This document shows positions 30,773-40,074 of a stretch of 44,008 bases of DNA, piece after piece (position 1 is the first letter of the stretch; every line of letters begins with the position of its first letter). The notes below the pieces were generated by a model. It saw only the letters and a program-made list of their open reading frames with translations, was not told where the DNA came from and did not search any database. The DNA is taken from the NCBI GenBank assembly GCA_022821585.1, contig JAJEDI010000067.1, forward strand, positions 1 through 44,008, given 5' to 3'. A program made the translations under genes and the position numbers. Source of the DNA: Caldilineaceae bacterium (GTDB taxonomy: Bacteria > Chloroflexota > Anaerolineae > Caldilineales > Caldilineaceae).

Positions 30773-32569
30773 GTGCAGCAGGTTTTGACCGCTGAGCAGG
30801 GCCGAATTCTACAGAAGGAGCGTCAACTGCTGGGCGACCTGCAGGTCTCCCTCGCCCGCCTCGACGCGCCCGACGCCGACCTAGGGCTGATCCGCAACGC
30901 GCTGGCCCAACTGGAAGAGCTCTTCCTGATGGTGGTGGTGGGCGAATTCAACGCCGGTAAGAGCGCCGTCATCAACGCGCTGCTGGGGCAGGAATATCTG
31001 CCCGAAGGCGTCGTGCCCACCACAAGCGAACTGGTCCTGATCCGCCACAGCGAAGCCCCCGAGCAGCCGGGCGCTGACCAGGGCATGGCCGTACGCCGCC
31101 TGCCCGTCCCCTGGCTGCAGGAGGTCAATCTGGTCGATACGCCCGGCACCAATGCCGTCATCCGCCAGCACCAGGAGTTGACCGAGCATTTCGTGCCCCG
31201 CAGCGACCTCGTCCTCTTCGTCACCAGCGCCGACCGGCCGTTCAGCGAATCGGAACGCGCCTTCCTCCAACAGATCCGCGACTGGGGCAAGAAGATCGTG
31301 ATCGTGGTCAACAAGATCGAGCTGCTGACCACCGAAGCGGAGAAACAGGAAGTGCTTGAATTCGTCCGCCGCAACGCCCACGAGTTGCTCGGCGTTGCGC
31401 CTGCCATCTTCGCCGTCAGCGCCCGCCTCGCCCTGGAAGCTAAGAAGGCAGGAGAGAACAGAGAGCAGAGAGTAGACTCGACACAATCCTCTCCCCCCTC
31501 CCTCTGGCAGCGCAGCCGGTTCGAACAGCTGGAGCAGTACATTCTCGACTTTCTCGACGCCGGGGAGCGCGTGCGCCTGCAACTCTCGAACCCGGTCGGT
31601 ATCGCGGCCGCGCTAATCGCCAACTACCAGGAGGTGATCAGGCAGCGACAATCACTTCTCAAGGGTGACTTTCAGGCGCTGGACGCCATCGACCAGCAGC
31701 TGGCCGCCTACCAGAACGATATGCGGCGCGACTTCCGCTACCAGAGCGACCGCGTCGATAACGTCCTTTACGAAATGGCGGAACGCGGCGACCGCTTCTT
31801 CGATGAGAATCTGCGCATTACCCGTATCGTCGAGCTGGTCAACAGCGAGCGCCTGCGAGGCGAATTCGAGCGCCGCGTGCTGGCCGACAGCAGCCGGGCG
31901 GTCGAGCGTCATGTCGACGAGTTGATCGACTGGCTGATCGAGCGCGACTACCGCCAGTGGCAGGCGGTGATGGAGTTCATCGAGCGCCGCTCCCTCCAGC
32001 ACACCGACCAGATGATCGGTCAGGTGCGGGGCGAATTCGATTTCAACCGGCAGAATCTGCTCAAGAGTATCGGCCGCAGCGCGCAGGAGGTGGTCGACTC
32101 CTATGATCGCGAGGCCGAGGCGCTCAAGCTTGCCAAGGACGTGCAGCGGGCTATCCTCCAGACGGCCGCGGTCGAAGCCGGCGCCATCGGCCTCGGCGCA
32201 ATTCTCGTCGTCATCCTGAATACGACCTTCCTCGACGTGACCGGTGTCCTCGGCGCCAGCGCCCTTGCCGCGCTGGGCCTCTATGTGCTCCCCTACAGGC
32301 GGCAGAAGGTGAAGGCGCAGCTGCGCGCGCGCATCGGCGACCTGCGCCGGCGGCTCGATACCGCCATCACCCAGCAGTTCGAATCGGAGCTGACAGCCAG
32401 TGTTCAGCGCATTCGCGAGGCCGTCGCACCCTACACCCGTTTTGTGCGCGTGGAGCGGGAAAAGCTGGAGACGCTCGCGGCCGATCTGCAGCACGCCGAG
32501 AGCGAGTGGAAGAGGCTGCGGCGCAGTGTGGAGGAGTTGGCCGCGAGCCATACGCCGCTGCCGTCATGA
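30773..32569 (+). CDS. Dynamin-family GTPase
   Basis: This 598-residue large GTPase of the bacterial dynamin-like group has G1/Walker A as GEFNAGKS (residues 57-64), the switch Thr in VVPTTSELVLI, G3 as VDTPGT (121-126) and G4 as VNKIE (179-183). The middle and C-terminal regions are long helices, with two adjoining hydrophobic segments at about residues 462-510. These would act as a membrane paddle or hairpin, so the protein is likely to act on the inner face of the cytoplasmic membrane in fusion, stabilisation or stress repair. The start is a GTG with GAGGAAAAGC just upstream. It overlaps the next gene through ATGA, showing coupling. Full length, no visible defect. Confidence 0.9.
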   Translation: MQQVLTAEQGRILQKERQLLGDLQVSLARLDAPDADLGLIRNALAQLEELFLMVVVGEFNAGKSAVINALLGQEYLPEGVVPTTSELVLIRHSEAPEQPGADQGMAVRRLPVPWLQEVNLVDTPGTNAVIRQHQELTEHFVPRSDLVLFVTSADRPFSESERAFLQQIRDWGKKIVIVVNKIELLTTEAEKQEVLEFVRRNAHELLGVAPAIFAVSARLALEAKKAGENREQRVDSTQSSPPSLWQRSRFEQLEQYILDFLDAGERVRLQLSNPVGIAAALIANYQEVIRQRQSLLKGDFQALDAIDQQLAAYQNDMRRDFRYQSDRVDNVLYEMAERGDRFFDENLRITRIVELVNSERLRGEFERRVLADSSRAVERHVDELIDWLIERDYRQWQAVMEFIERRSLQHTDQMIGQVRGEFDFNRQNLLKSIGRSAQEVVDSYDREAEALKLAKDVQRAILQTAAVEAGAIGLGAILVVILNTTFLDVTGVLGASALAALGLYVLPYRRQKVKAQLRARIGDLRRRLDTAITQQFESELTASVQRIREAVAPYTRFVRVEREKLETLAADLQHAESEWKRLRRSVEELAASHTPLPS

Positions 32570-33141
32570 CACCCTCCATCTCTTTGCTTCCCCTGGACGC
32601 CTCGCTGCACGCCGACGCGCTGCAACGGGTGTACGAACTGTCTCCGGCCTACTGGGCAATGTATCATCTGGCCCAGGCGCCCGCCGGGCAGTCAGCGCGT
32701 GATCTGGAAGCGATCGGGGCCGAGCCGGGCCGCATGGGGCTGGGGGTCGTGGCCGCGAATGAGGCGGGCAACCCCGAAGCCGGTGCACAACTGGTTGGCT
32801 TGATCGACTTCCGCCTGCACTGGCCGGACCCCGAAACTGCCTATATCGGCATCCTGCTGGTGGCGGAACCGTTCCAGCGGCAGCGCGTGGGCACCAATGC
32901 CTGGGCCCTGCTCGAGCCGTGGCTTGCTGCCGAAGGCGGTGTGCGCGAGGCCAAATTGGGCGTCGAGCAGTTCAACCCCGGCGCGCTCCGATTTTTCCAA
33001 ACTCTCGGCTTTAGCCTGACCGGCGAGGCGCAGCGCATCCGTTCAGGCAAGCGCCTGGTGCGTCTGTTGGCGATGGAGAAGAAGCTGGAATGTAGTGACA
33101 GAACTGACTGTACAAGTGGGAGTGACGATGGGAACGAATGA
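32566..33141 (+). CDS. GNAT acetyltransferase coupled to the dynamin gene
   Basis: This 191-residue GNAT-fold protein starts MTPSISLLPLDASLHADALQ and has the acetyl-CoA binding segment IGILLVAEPFQRQRVGTNAWALLEP, in which RQRVGTNA takes the place of the usual Q/RxxGxG/A loop. The C-terminal strand and helix (LGVEQFNPGALRFFQTLGF) are typical. The ATG overlaps the stop codon of the dynamin gene (ATGA), so it is translated from the same message. Its 3' end overlaps the NUDIX gene by 14 bases. Substrate unknown. Confidence 0.87.
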   Translation: MTPSISLLPLDASLHADALQRVYELSPAYWAMYHLAQAPAGQSARDLEAIGAEPGRMGLGVVAANEAGNPEAGAQLVGLIDFRLHWPDPETAYIGILLVAEPFQRQRVGTNAWALLEPWLAAEGGVREAKLGVEQFNPGALRFFQTLGFSLTGEAQRIRSGKRLVRLLAMEKKLECSDRTDCTSGSDDGNE

Positions 33142-33835
33142 CCGGAGAGTTGTGGAAACAGGCGCGGCGGAGGAGACGATCCTGCGCGTTGCCGGCAAGC
33201 TGCGCGCGCTGAGCAACAACGGCCTCCACTTTGCCGACAATCCCTACCAGATCGAGACTTTCGAACAGATGCTGGCGTTATCTGCCGAGCTGACGGCGTT
33301 GGTTGACGCGCGCCCGCTGGCGGAAATTCAACGCCATTTCTTTGATGATACCCGCTACGTTTCTCCATATGTGGTGGTGGATACTGCCGCCTTCGATGAC
33401 GCCGGACGCATTCTCCTGATCCAGAGGAAGGACAACGGGCGTTGGGCCCTGCCGGGCGGGTGGTGCGAGGTGAACGAGTTGCCGGGGGATGGCGCGGTGC
33501 GTGAGGTGTGGGAAGAGACCGGCTGCCGGGTTGCGCTGAGCGGATATCTCGGCATTTTCGACAACAACTATCACGGCGGCGGCGGGTTGCACCATCTCTA
33601 CTGCCTGCTCTTCGCCGCACGCCATGTCGAAGGAACGCCGATCGTCACCAGGGAGACGCTGGACGTGGGTTGGTTCACGCCGGAAGACCTCCCTTGGGAC
33701 GCCCTGCACGCTGCCCACCCTGCCCGAATCCGCTTCGCCTTCGAGTGGCAAGAAGATCCCTCTCTGCGACCCTTCTACGATCCGCCGCGCGGGCGGCTGC
33801 AGCCGACCTGGCAGCACGATAGTCTACGCGAGTGA
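33128..33835 (+). CDS. NUDIX hydrolase with N-terminal helical domain
   Basis: This 235-residue protein has a helical N-terminal domain (residues about 1-60, similar to the NUDIX N-terminal extension, with ILRVAGKLRALSNNGLHFAD) followed by a NUDIX domain. The full box G-x5-E-x7-REUXEEXGU is present, from GGWCEVNELPGDG to REVWEETGC. Family members hydrolyse nucleoside-diphosphate derivatives such as ADP-ribose or NADH; the substrate is not clear. The ATG at 33128 has GGGAG five bases upstream, which decides against an earlier GTG at 33095. It overlaps the preceding GNAT gene by 14 bases, making it the third gene of the dynamin operon. Confidence 0.88.
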   Translation: MGTNDRRVVETGAAEETILRVAGKLRALSNNGLHFADNPYQIETFEQMLALSAELTALVDARPLAEIQRHFFDDTRYVSPYVVVDTAAFDDAGRILLIQRKDNGRWALPGGWCEVNELPGDGAVREVWEETGCRVALSGYLGIFDNNYHGGGGLHHLYCLLFAARHVEGTPIVTRETLDVGWFTPEDLPWDALHAAHPARIRFAFEWQEDPSLRPFYDPPRGRLQPTWQHDSLRE

Positions 33836-34220
33836 GGCGGGAACTCACCTCTGTTTGTTGTTCGTAGACAGATCGTACACATATTGCCCGGCACAGAGAT
33901 CAGACCGCTCTCCGCGGCTTTCAACCTACGAAACCCGGGAATCGTCCCGAATTCCAGTGTAATCACCCCGCGAATCGTCGGAAACTCACTCCATTCTGGC
34001 AGGACTGCAGTCTATCCCCTGCGCTTTCTCTAAGGCTGAGGCGATTTGGTAAGATATACTTTCCATTTGTGGACAGATTTGACCAGGAGTGGTAAGATAA
34101 CCCTGCCAGCGAACATCTGTTCATGTTTTTGGGATCCTATAGCTCTTGACTGCGTGCCGTGTTTGGGCGCATGCCAACCAGAAACTGAAAACAGGAAAAT
34201 GACACCTTTTCGGAGGCTGC
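33836..34220. other. Intergenic region before uvrA
   Basis: No gene is seen. A 10-base direct repeat TGGTAAGATA occurs at 34047-34056 and 34090-34099, 43 bases apart, with TATACT inside the first copy extended. No SOS (LexA) box of a known type could be recognised. The uvrA start has GGAGG four bases upstream. Confidence 0.45.
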
Positions 34221-37175
34221 ATGGCGCTTGACAAGTTGATCATTCGGGGCGCACGCGAACACAATCTGCGCAGCGTGAATCTGGAGATCCCACGCGACAG
34301 GCTGGTGGTGATCACCGGCCTGAGCGGCAGCGGCAAAAGCAGCCTGGCCTTCGACACGATCTATGCCGAAGGACAGCGCCGCTACGTCGAATCTCTTTCC
34401 TCCTATGCGCGGCAGTTCCTCGGTTTGATGGAAAAGCCGGATGTGGATCAGATAGAAGGACTCAGCCCCGCGATTTCAATCGACCAGAAGGGCGCCGGGC
34501 GCAATCCCCGTTCAACCGTCGGCACCGTCACCGAGGTCTACGACTACCTGCGTCTTCTCTACGCACGCGTGGGGCAGCCCCACTGCCCCGAATGCGGCGA
34601 CCCGATCACCCAGCAGACGCCGCAACAGATCGTCAACTCAATCATGGAGATGGAGGAGGGCGCACGTCTCCTGATCCTGGCCCCGATCATCAAGGATCGT
34701 AAAGGCGAGCATAAAGGCGTCTTCGACGATCTGCAGTCGCAGGGCTATGTGCGTGTACGCGTGAACGGCGACCTGTTTGAGGTCGGCGAGGCGCCGGAGT
34801 TGGATCGATATAAGATGCACACCATCGAAGCCGTGATCGACCGCATTATCGTGCGGGCAGAGCGGTCCGATCCGGACGACCCCGGAAGCGTGCTGCCGGG
34901 CACCGACCGCACGCGGCTCACCGACTCGGTTGAGACGGCGCTCAAGTTGGGCGAGGGCTCGGTGATCGTTTCCGAAGTGAAGCGCGTACCCGTTGAAGGC
35001 AACGGCAGCCTGCGCGAGGTCGCGACCGACCGCGTCTTCAGCGAGCACTTCGCCTGCATGCGCTGCGGTCTCAGCTTCACCGAGATCGAGCCGCGCACCT
35101 TCAGCTTCAACAGCCCGCACGGGGCCTGTCCATCGTGCGACGGGCTGGGCGTACAAAAAGAGTTTGACCCCGACCTGATTTTGGACGGTGACCTCAGTAT
35201 TGCCGAGGGGGCCGTGCGCCCCTGGCAAGGCTCGAACCCCGGCAACGGTGACGAGGGCTACTACAAGCAGTTGCTGCGTTCGGTCTGCAACCAGTTTTCG
35301 ATTCCCCGCACCGCGCCGGTTAAAGAGTTGAGCAGCAAACAGCGGGACATCATCCTGTACGGACCGCCGGGACGGGAAAAGGTGCTGGTGCAGTATCGCA
35401 ACGCCCGCGGCTACGAGCGCAATTACGAGACACAGTATATAGGTGTACTCCCCAATTTGCAGCGGCGCTACCGCGAAACCGACAGCGATTGGATCCGCAG
35501 CAAGTTGGAAGAATACATGGGCATCAACCCCTGCCCCGAATGCGAAGGACGGCGGCTGCGGCCTATGGCATTGGCGGTAACGATCGGCGACAAAAGTATC
35601 CATGACATTACGGCGATGTCGGTCAGCGATTCGCTGACTTGGGTGCAGTCAGCCGCGGGGCGCAACGGCGCCGAGCCGCTCTTCTCCCCTCGCCAGCTTG
35701 CGATCGGCGGCCAGGTCCTGAAGGAGGTCGAAGCGCGGTTGGAATTCATGGTGAACGTGGGGCTGGACTATCTGACGCTCAACCGCACCGCCGTATCCCT
35801 GTCCGGCGGCGAGTCCCAGCGGATCCGTCTCGCTACGCAGATCGGCAGCCAGTTGATGGGCGTTCTCTACATTTTGGACGAGCCGAGCATCGGCCTGCAT
35901 CAACGGGACAATGTAAGGCTGATCAACACACTGCAGGGGATGCGGGATCTGGGAAACACTGTGCTCGTGGTCGAGCATGACGAGGAAACGATTCGCGCGG
36001 CCGACTGGGTGGTTGATATGGGGCCGGGCGCAGGTGAACACGGCGGCGAGGTGGTCGTTTCAGCGGTGCGGGATGCCTTCATCGAACACCCGGAAAGTCT
36101 GACCGCCCAATTCATTCGCGGCGAGCGGCGCATTGAAATTCCGATGGATCGGCGCGAAGGAAACGGGGAGTATCTGCAAGTACGCGGCGCCACCGAGAAC
36201 AACCTGAAAAAGGTGAATGTTCGCTTCCCGCTGGGCCGGCTGATCGCGGTGACCGGAGTGAGCGGCAGCGGCAAGTCCAGCCTGGTGGTCGAGGTGCTCT
36301 ACAAACGGCTGGCACAGAGTTTCTACCGGGCCAAGGCCCGCCCTGGCAGATGCGACAGAATCGAAGGCATCGAACATCTGGATAAGGTGATCGAGATCGA
36401 CCAGAGCCCGATCGGGCGGACACCGCGCAGCAATCCTGCAACCTACGTCGGACTTTTCACACCGATGCGCGAACTGTTCGCCAGCATCCCCGAGGCGAAA
36501 GCCCGCGGTTACAAGGCGGGACGCTTCAGCTTTAACGTAAAGGGCGGCCGCTGCGAGGCCTGCCACGGGGACGGCATCATCAGGATCGAAATGCAGTTTC
36601 TTCCCGATGTCTACGTCTCCTGCGAGGAGTGTCATGGCGACCGTTACAACCGCGAAACGCTCGATATTCGTTTCCGCGGCAAATCGATCTCCGATGTGCT
36701 GAACATGACCGTCGAAGAGGCGCTGGACTTCTTCCAGAACATCCCCCGCATTCGCTCCCGCTTGCAAACGCTGATGGCCGTCGGGCTGGGTTACATCCGC
36801 CTGGGACAGCCGGCGACCACGCTCTCCGGCGGCGAAGCCCAGCGAATCAAACTGAGCAAAGAGTTGAGCCGGCGCGACACCGGCAACACCTTCTACATCC
36901 TGGATGAGCCGACGACCGGTCTGCATTTCGAGGATGTGCGTAAGCTGCTCGGTGTCTTGCACGAACTGGCGGATCGGGGCAATACCGTGCTGGTCATCGA
37001 GCACAATCTGGACGTGATCAAGAACTGCGACTGGGTGATCGATATGGGGCCGGAAGGCGGAGGCAAGGGAGGCTACGTGGTGGCGGAAGGCACCCCGGAG
37101 CAGGTCGCGGCAGTCGAGAAGAGTTACACCGGTCAGTTTCTGCACAACTGCCTGAGAGAGATGGTCGGTGCCTGA
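34221..37175 (+). CDS. uvrA: Excinuclease ABC subunit A (UvrA)
   Basis: This 984-residue UvrA is the damage-recognition ATPase of nucleotide-excision repair. It works as a dimer with UvrB on DNA. It has both ATPase halves: Walker [10 protein letters not shown] near residue 33 and GVSGSGKSS near 678; signature LSGGESQR near 528 and LSGGEAQR near 868; Walker B LYILDEPS and FYILDEPT. Zinc-binding pairs occur as CPECG (about 117), CMRCG and CPSCDG (about 278-304), and CEACHGDG and CEECHGDR (about 776-800). Length is that of a normal UvrA, and the ATG with GGAGG gives a firm start. Its 3' end is near the secreted-protein genes that follow on the same strand; whether they share a message is not shown. 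Confidence 0.98.
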   Translation: MALDKLIIRGAREHNLRSVNLEIPRDRLVVITGLSGSGKSSLAFDTIYAEGQRRYVESLSSYARQFLGLMEKPDVDQIEGLSPAISIDQKGAGRNPRSTVGTVTEVYDYLRLLYARVGQPHCPECGDPITQQTPQQIVNSIMEMEEGARLLILAPIIKDRKGEHKGVFDDLQSQGYVRVRVNGDLFEVGEAPELDRYKMHTIEAVIDRIIVRAERSDPDDPGSVLPGTDRTRLTDSVETALKLGEGSVIVSEVKRVPVEGNGSLREVATDRVFSEHFACMRCGLSFTEIEPRTFSFNSPHGACPSCDGLGVQKEFDPDLILDGDLSIAEGAVRPWQGSNPGNGDEGYYKQLLRSVCNQFSIPRTAPVKELSSKQRDIILYGPPGREKVLVQYRNARGYERNYETQYIGVLPNLQRRYRETDSDWIRSKLEEYMGINPCPECEGRRLRPMALAVTIGDKSIHDITAMSVSDSLTWVQSAAGRNGAEPLFSPRQLAIGGQVLKEVEARLEFMVNVGLDYLTLNRTAVSLSGGESQRIRLATQIGSQLMGVLYILDEPSIGLHQRDNVRLINTLQGMRDLGNTVLVVEHDEETIRAADWVVDMGPGAGEHGGEVVVSAVRDAFIEHPESLTAQFIRGERRIEIPMDRREGNGEYLQVRGATENNLKKVNVRFPLGRLIAVTGVSGSGKSSLVVEVLYKRLAQSFYRAKARPGRCDRIEGIEHLDKVIEIDQSPIGRTPRSNPATYVGLFTPMRELFASIPEAKARGYKAGRFSFNVKGGRCEACHGDGIIRIEMQFLPDVYVSCEECHGDRYNRETLDIRFRGKSISDVLNMTVEEALDFFQNIPRIRSRLQTLMAVGLGYIRLGQPATTLSGGEAQRIKLSKELSRRDTGNTFYILDEPTTGLHFEDVRKLLGVLHELADRGNTVLVIEHNLDVIKNCDWVIDMGPEGGGKGGYVVAEGTPEQVAAVEKSYTGQFLHNCLREMVGA

Positions 37176-37239
37176 CGGTCGCAGACCAGTCCCTGCGCCG
37201 GTTGCAGCCGCCGGCCCATTGGAGAAAGGAGCAAGGCGC

Positions 37240-38106
37240 ATGTGGGTAGTTAACCGTCTGTTCCTGCTCGCATCTGTTTGCGTGGCAATAGTCCTGGCCG
37301 GCTGCGTACCCATCCAGCCCGAGTCATCGCCCGCCAGCGGGCAATTGCCGGATTCGTCAGCGCAAAGTAAGCCGCAGGCCGCTGTGGAGGCGACCGCTAC
37401 CAATGTTCCGGATCCGACGGCCACCGTCGCGCCCGGACCACCGCCGCCTCCGTCCACCGCTGAGCCGGACCCACCTCCGCCGCCGGGCTTCTCTACCCAG
37501 CAGCCGTCTACATTCACCGAATGGCAGACATATATCGATGAGACGCGCGGGCTTTCAATTTCCTATCCGCCAGGATGGATTTTTGTCGATCCGACGAAGA
37601 CAGAACTGACGGAGTTCATGGAAGAGTTGGGTGAAAAGGCCAACAGCGACGAGATCAGGGATCTGTTGGCAACCTCCGTTCAGGCGGTACAGCAGAATGA
37701 TCTATTCGTCGGATTGGGATTCCAATTCATTACCGATAGTTCCCGCGACACCAGGTTTGTCAACAACCTGAACGCCATCTACTTCCACACCGAAGGACTA
37801 TTCCTGCAACTGATTGCCCAAATGATCGCTGCGCAGTTGGACGGCATGGACGGATTCGTGGTGGATAGCGGCGAAGTGGTTGCCGGTCTGCGGCCTGAAG
37901 GCGCAGAGGTGGCATCGGTCCGTTACCGTTCAGAAGGCGCGCTTTTCGGTCAGCCGGACATGGAAATCGTTGGCTGGCAGGTGGGCGTTCTTTCACCAGA
38001 GGCAGAGAGGATAGTCGTCCTTACCTTTAGTATCCGCAGCGAAGACTTCGCGGAGTTGGAGCCGCTGTTGACTGAGATGGTGCAACGCGTCCAGTGGCTT
38101 GAGTGA
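37240..38106 (+). CDS. Secreted lipoprotein with one copy of an unrecognised ~190-residue domain
   Basis: This 288-residue protein has a lipoprotein signal (LASVCVAIVLAGC, with Cys22), then a Ser, Thr, Pro-rich linker (residues 23-90), then one domain (about 93-288) that I do not recognise. Its landmarks are RGLSISYPPGWIFVDP, then LFVGLGFQFITDSS, VVAGLRPEGAEVASVRYR and GWQVGVLSPEAERIVVLTFS, ending VQRVQW. The same landmarks recur in the two following genes. The start, rather than an earlier GTG at 37168 that overlaps uvrA, is chosen because the signal peptide and AAGGAG fit it. The strand pattern resembles PsbP/DUF1795-like folds, but this is only an impression. Confidence 0.85.
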   Translation: MWVVNRLFLLASVCVAIVLAGCVPIQPESSPASGQLPDSSAQSKPQAAVEATATNVPDPTATVAPGPPPPPSTAEPDPPPPPGFSTQQPSTFTEWQTYIDETRGLSISYPPGWIFVDPTKTELTEFMEELGEKANSDEIRDLLATSVQAVQQNDLFVGLGFQFITDSSRDTRFVNNLNAIYFHTEGLFLQLIAQMIAAQLDGMDGFVVDSGEVVAGLRPEGAEVASVRYRSEGALFGQPDMEIVGWQVGVLSPEAERIVVLTFSIRSEDFAELEPLLTEMVQRVQWLE

Positions 38107-38173
38107 ACTGTGGTCCGGTGAATTCTCTGTTCACCAGCCATAACTCACGGATAATCGAGGTCAGGAAGCACGT

Positions 38174-40006
38174 ATGCGGGGAGTCTCATACCTGGTCCCA
38201 TTATGTCTCCTCTGCCTGGGCTGGTTCGGTCGAACGGCCCCAGAACCGTCGCTGCTCTCTGACTCAAACGCCGCCCGTCGCGGGGTCTTGGTAGCCAGCC
38301 ATCGCGGGCCCGGAACCTTTGGCGAGTTGGCTGCCGCGTCCAGCGACTTCGTCCTTTCCTTGCACTTCCCCTCATCTCAGTCCCCCTCCCCTACACCCAC
38401 ACCGGCGCCAGACGAACAAGATACGGAGACCGCCCCGCAGGCGGATCCGGAACCCGTCAACGTCTCGACTGACTGGCACGCGTTTGAATATTTAGCACAT
38501 GGTCTTACGATCTATTGCCCTCCGGAATGGTCCTTCTTCGACGGTACGCAGACAGAAGCTCTGCGGCAGGAAATGGCAGCGTTGGGCAGAGCGGAAATCG
38601 TGAAACTGCTGATGGAGCTGCAGTCGACTGCGCAGTCGAGTTCCTTCATCGGCGCTGGTTTCGCCTTCCCGCCGGATCCTCCTGATCTGCTGCATGCCAA
38701 TAGCGTCATAGTGGAGATATTCCCCGCAAGAGGCCTTTCATTGTACGAGTTCGGGCAAGGCGCGGCTGCCGCATTGGACAGGAAAATCGGGATCGACGTG
38801 GACAGTTTTGATCTGGTCACCAGATTGCGGCCCAACAGGGAAGAGGCAGTTTCGGTCCGATTCCGCGGCGCTGTACCTGTCCCGACAACCTCCCAATCCA
38901 TTCTGACCGGCACCCGAACAGCCGGCTGGCAGGTTATTCTGCTCTCGCCGGACGGCGAGTATCTGCTTGTTTTGACCTTTTCCATCCTTGGCGAGATGTT
39001 TGAGGAGTTGGAGCCGCTGCTCGCTGACATCGTGAGGCGTGTGCAGTGGGCAGGCGACCACCGCGGGGCAGAACCTGGAATCGGTCCGGTGACAATTTCC
39101 AATCGGACGATGTACGTCCATAACGAGCCCGCTCCCTTCAGTCCCATAGTTGGCAAGATTGAAGCGGGTAGGCAGTTTTCGATTTTGGAGCGGGACTTTA
39201 CGGGAAACTGGTGGCGGATCAGCTATGGCGGTCAACCCGGCTGGGTCTCCGATCCACTTGCGGCTGCCAATATCCCCGACGCACCTGTTTCGGTCCCGGT
39301 GGCGATGATCGACCGGCGCGTCAATGTGCGCAGTGGCCCTGGCGCCAGTAACCCCGTAATCGGCGTGGTCGTAGCCGGCCAGCAATATCTGATCACGGGC
39401 AGAGATCAGGCGGGCGACTGGTGGCAGATCGACAAAAATGGCCAGACCGGATGGGTTTTCGGCGAGTTGGTCACACCAGTTGCCGTGGGCGGCGTGCAGG
39501 TGGCCGTCGTCAGAATCCTCGCCCCTCCTTTACTGCCGGTGACTGAGGCGGCAATGATGGTCAACCGGCCAGCCAACCTGCGCGCGGGACCGGACAACAG
39601 CTACCCTATCGTCGGGGAGGTTGTACCTGGACGCCAATATCAGATTACTGGCAAGAATATGGCCGGCGACTGGTGGCGGATCGACAACGACGGCCGTCCC
39701 GGTTGGTTATACGATGACCTGGTGGAGCTGGTCAAAGCAGGAAGCGTCCAGGTCGTGGCCAGGTTTCCTCTTCCTCCTCTGCTGCCGGCCACGCAGGCAG
39801 TGTTGACTTTCAGCCGCCGCATGAACGTCTATAGCGGTCCTGGCGGTCGCTTCCCTGTCATCGACACGACCGAACCCGGCTATCAGTACCCGATCACCGG
39901 CAGGAATGTCGTGGGAAACTGGTGGCAGATCGACTTTCACGGCCAGCCCGGATGGGTCTTCGGGCAATTCGTGGATACAGTCGAGCAGACGGAAGATGAT
40001 CGGTAG
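38174..40006 (+). CDS. Secreted protein: shared domain plus four SH3b repeats
   Basis: This 610-residue protein has a signal peptide at its start (hydrophobic to about residue 18). A Pro/Thr-rich linker follows, then one copy of the shared domain (about 96-295; HGLTIYCPPEWSFFDG, SFIGAGFAFPPD, VTRLRPNREEAVSVRFRG, GWQVILLSPDGEYLLVLTFS). Four bacterial SH3 (SH3b) repeats follow at about 306-360, 376-430, 460-516 and 543-600. Each repeat has a RMNVYSGPG-like turn, then GNWWQID and PGWVFGQ. SH3b domains bind peptidoglycan or cell-wall peptides, so the protein may be held at the wall; this is inferred. The ATG has AGGA eight bases upstream. The gene is 67 bases after the lipoprotein gene. Confidence 0.85.
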   Translation: MRGVSYLVPLCLLCLGWFGRTAPEPSLLSDSNAARRGVLVASHRGPGTFGELAAASSDFVLSLHFPSSQSPSPTPTPAPDEQDTETAPQADPEPVNVSTDWHAFEYLAHGLTIYCPPEWSFFDGTQTEALRQEMAALGRAEIVKLLMELQSTAQSSSFIGAGFAFPPDPPDLLHANSVIVEIFPARGLSLYEFGQGAAAALDRKIGIDVDSFDLVTRLRPNREEAVSVRFRGAVPVPTTSQSILTGTRTAGWQVILLSPDGEYLLVLTFSILGEMFEELEPLLADIVRRVQWAGDHRGAEPGIGPVTISNRTMYVHNEPAPFSPIVGKIEAGRQFSILERDFTGNWWRISYGGQPGWVSDPLAAANIPDAPVSVPVAMIDRRVNVRSGPGASNPVIGVVVAGQQYLITGRDQAGDWWQIDKNGQTGWVFGELVTPVAVGGVQVAVVRILAPPLLPVTEAAMMVNRPANLRAGPDNSYPIVGEVVPGRQYQITGKNMAGDWWRIDNDGRPGWLYDDLVELVKAGSVQVVARFPLPPLLPATQAVLTFSRRMNVYSGPGGRFPVIDTTEPGYQYPITGRNVVGNWWQIDFHGQPGWVFGQFVDTVEQTEDDR

Positions 40007-40074
40007 GCAGCCACTCCACTGCTGAACTGAGATGACCGCCGTTCACTGACCTCTCTGCAGGGAGCGCGTTCGCA

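Noticed and set aside
32566..33835. Calling the dynamin/GNAT/NUDIX operon a known anti-phage system
   Set aside because: I know of no characterised system with this exact gene set. The sequence shows only the families and the coupling.
34021..34220. SOS box in front of uvrA
   Set aside because: No sequence resembling a known LexA site was found. Only a 10-base direct repeat (TGGTAAGATA) is present.
36060..37517. 485-codon minus-strand frame over the 3' end of uvrA
   Set aside because: uvrA motifs continue uninterrupted on the plus strand here. The antisense frame has no domain and spans the gene border.
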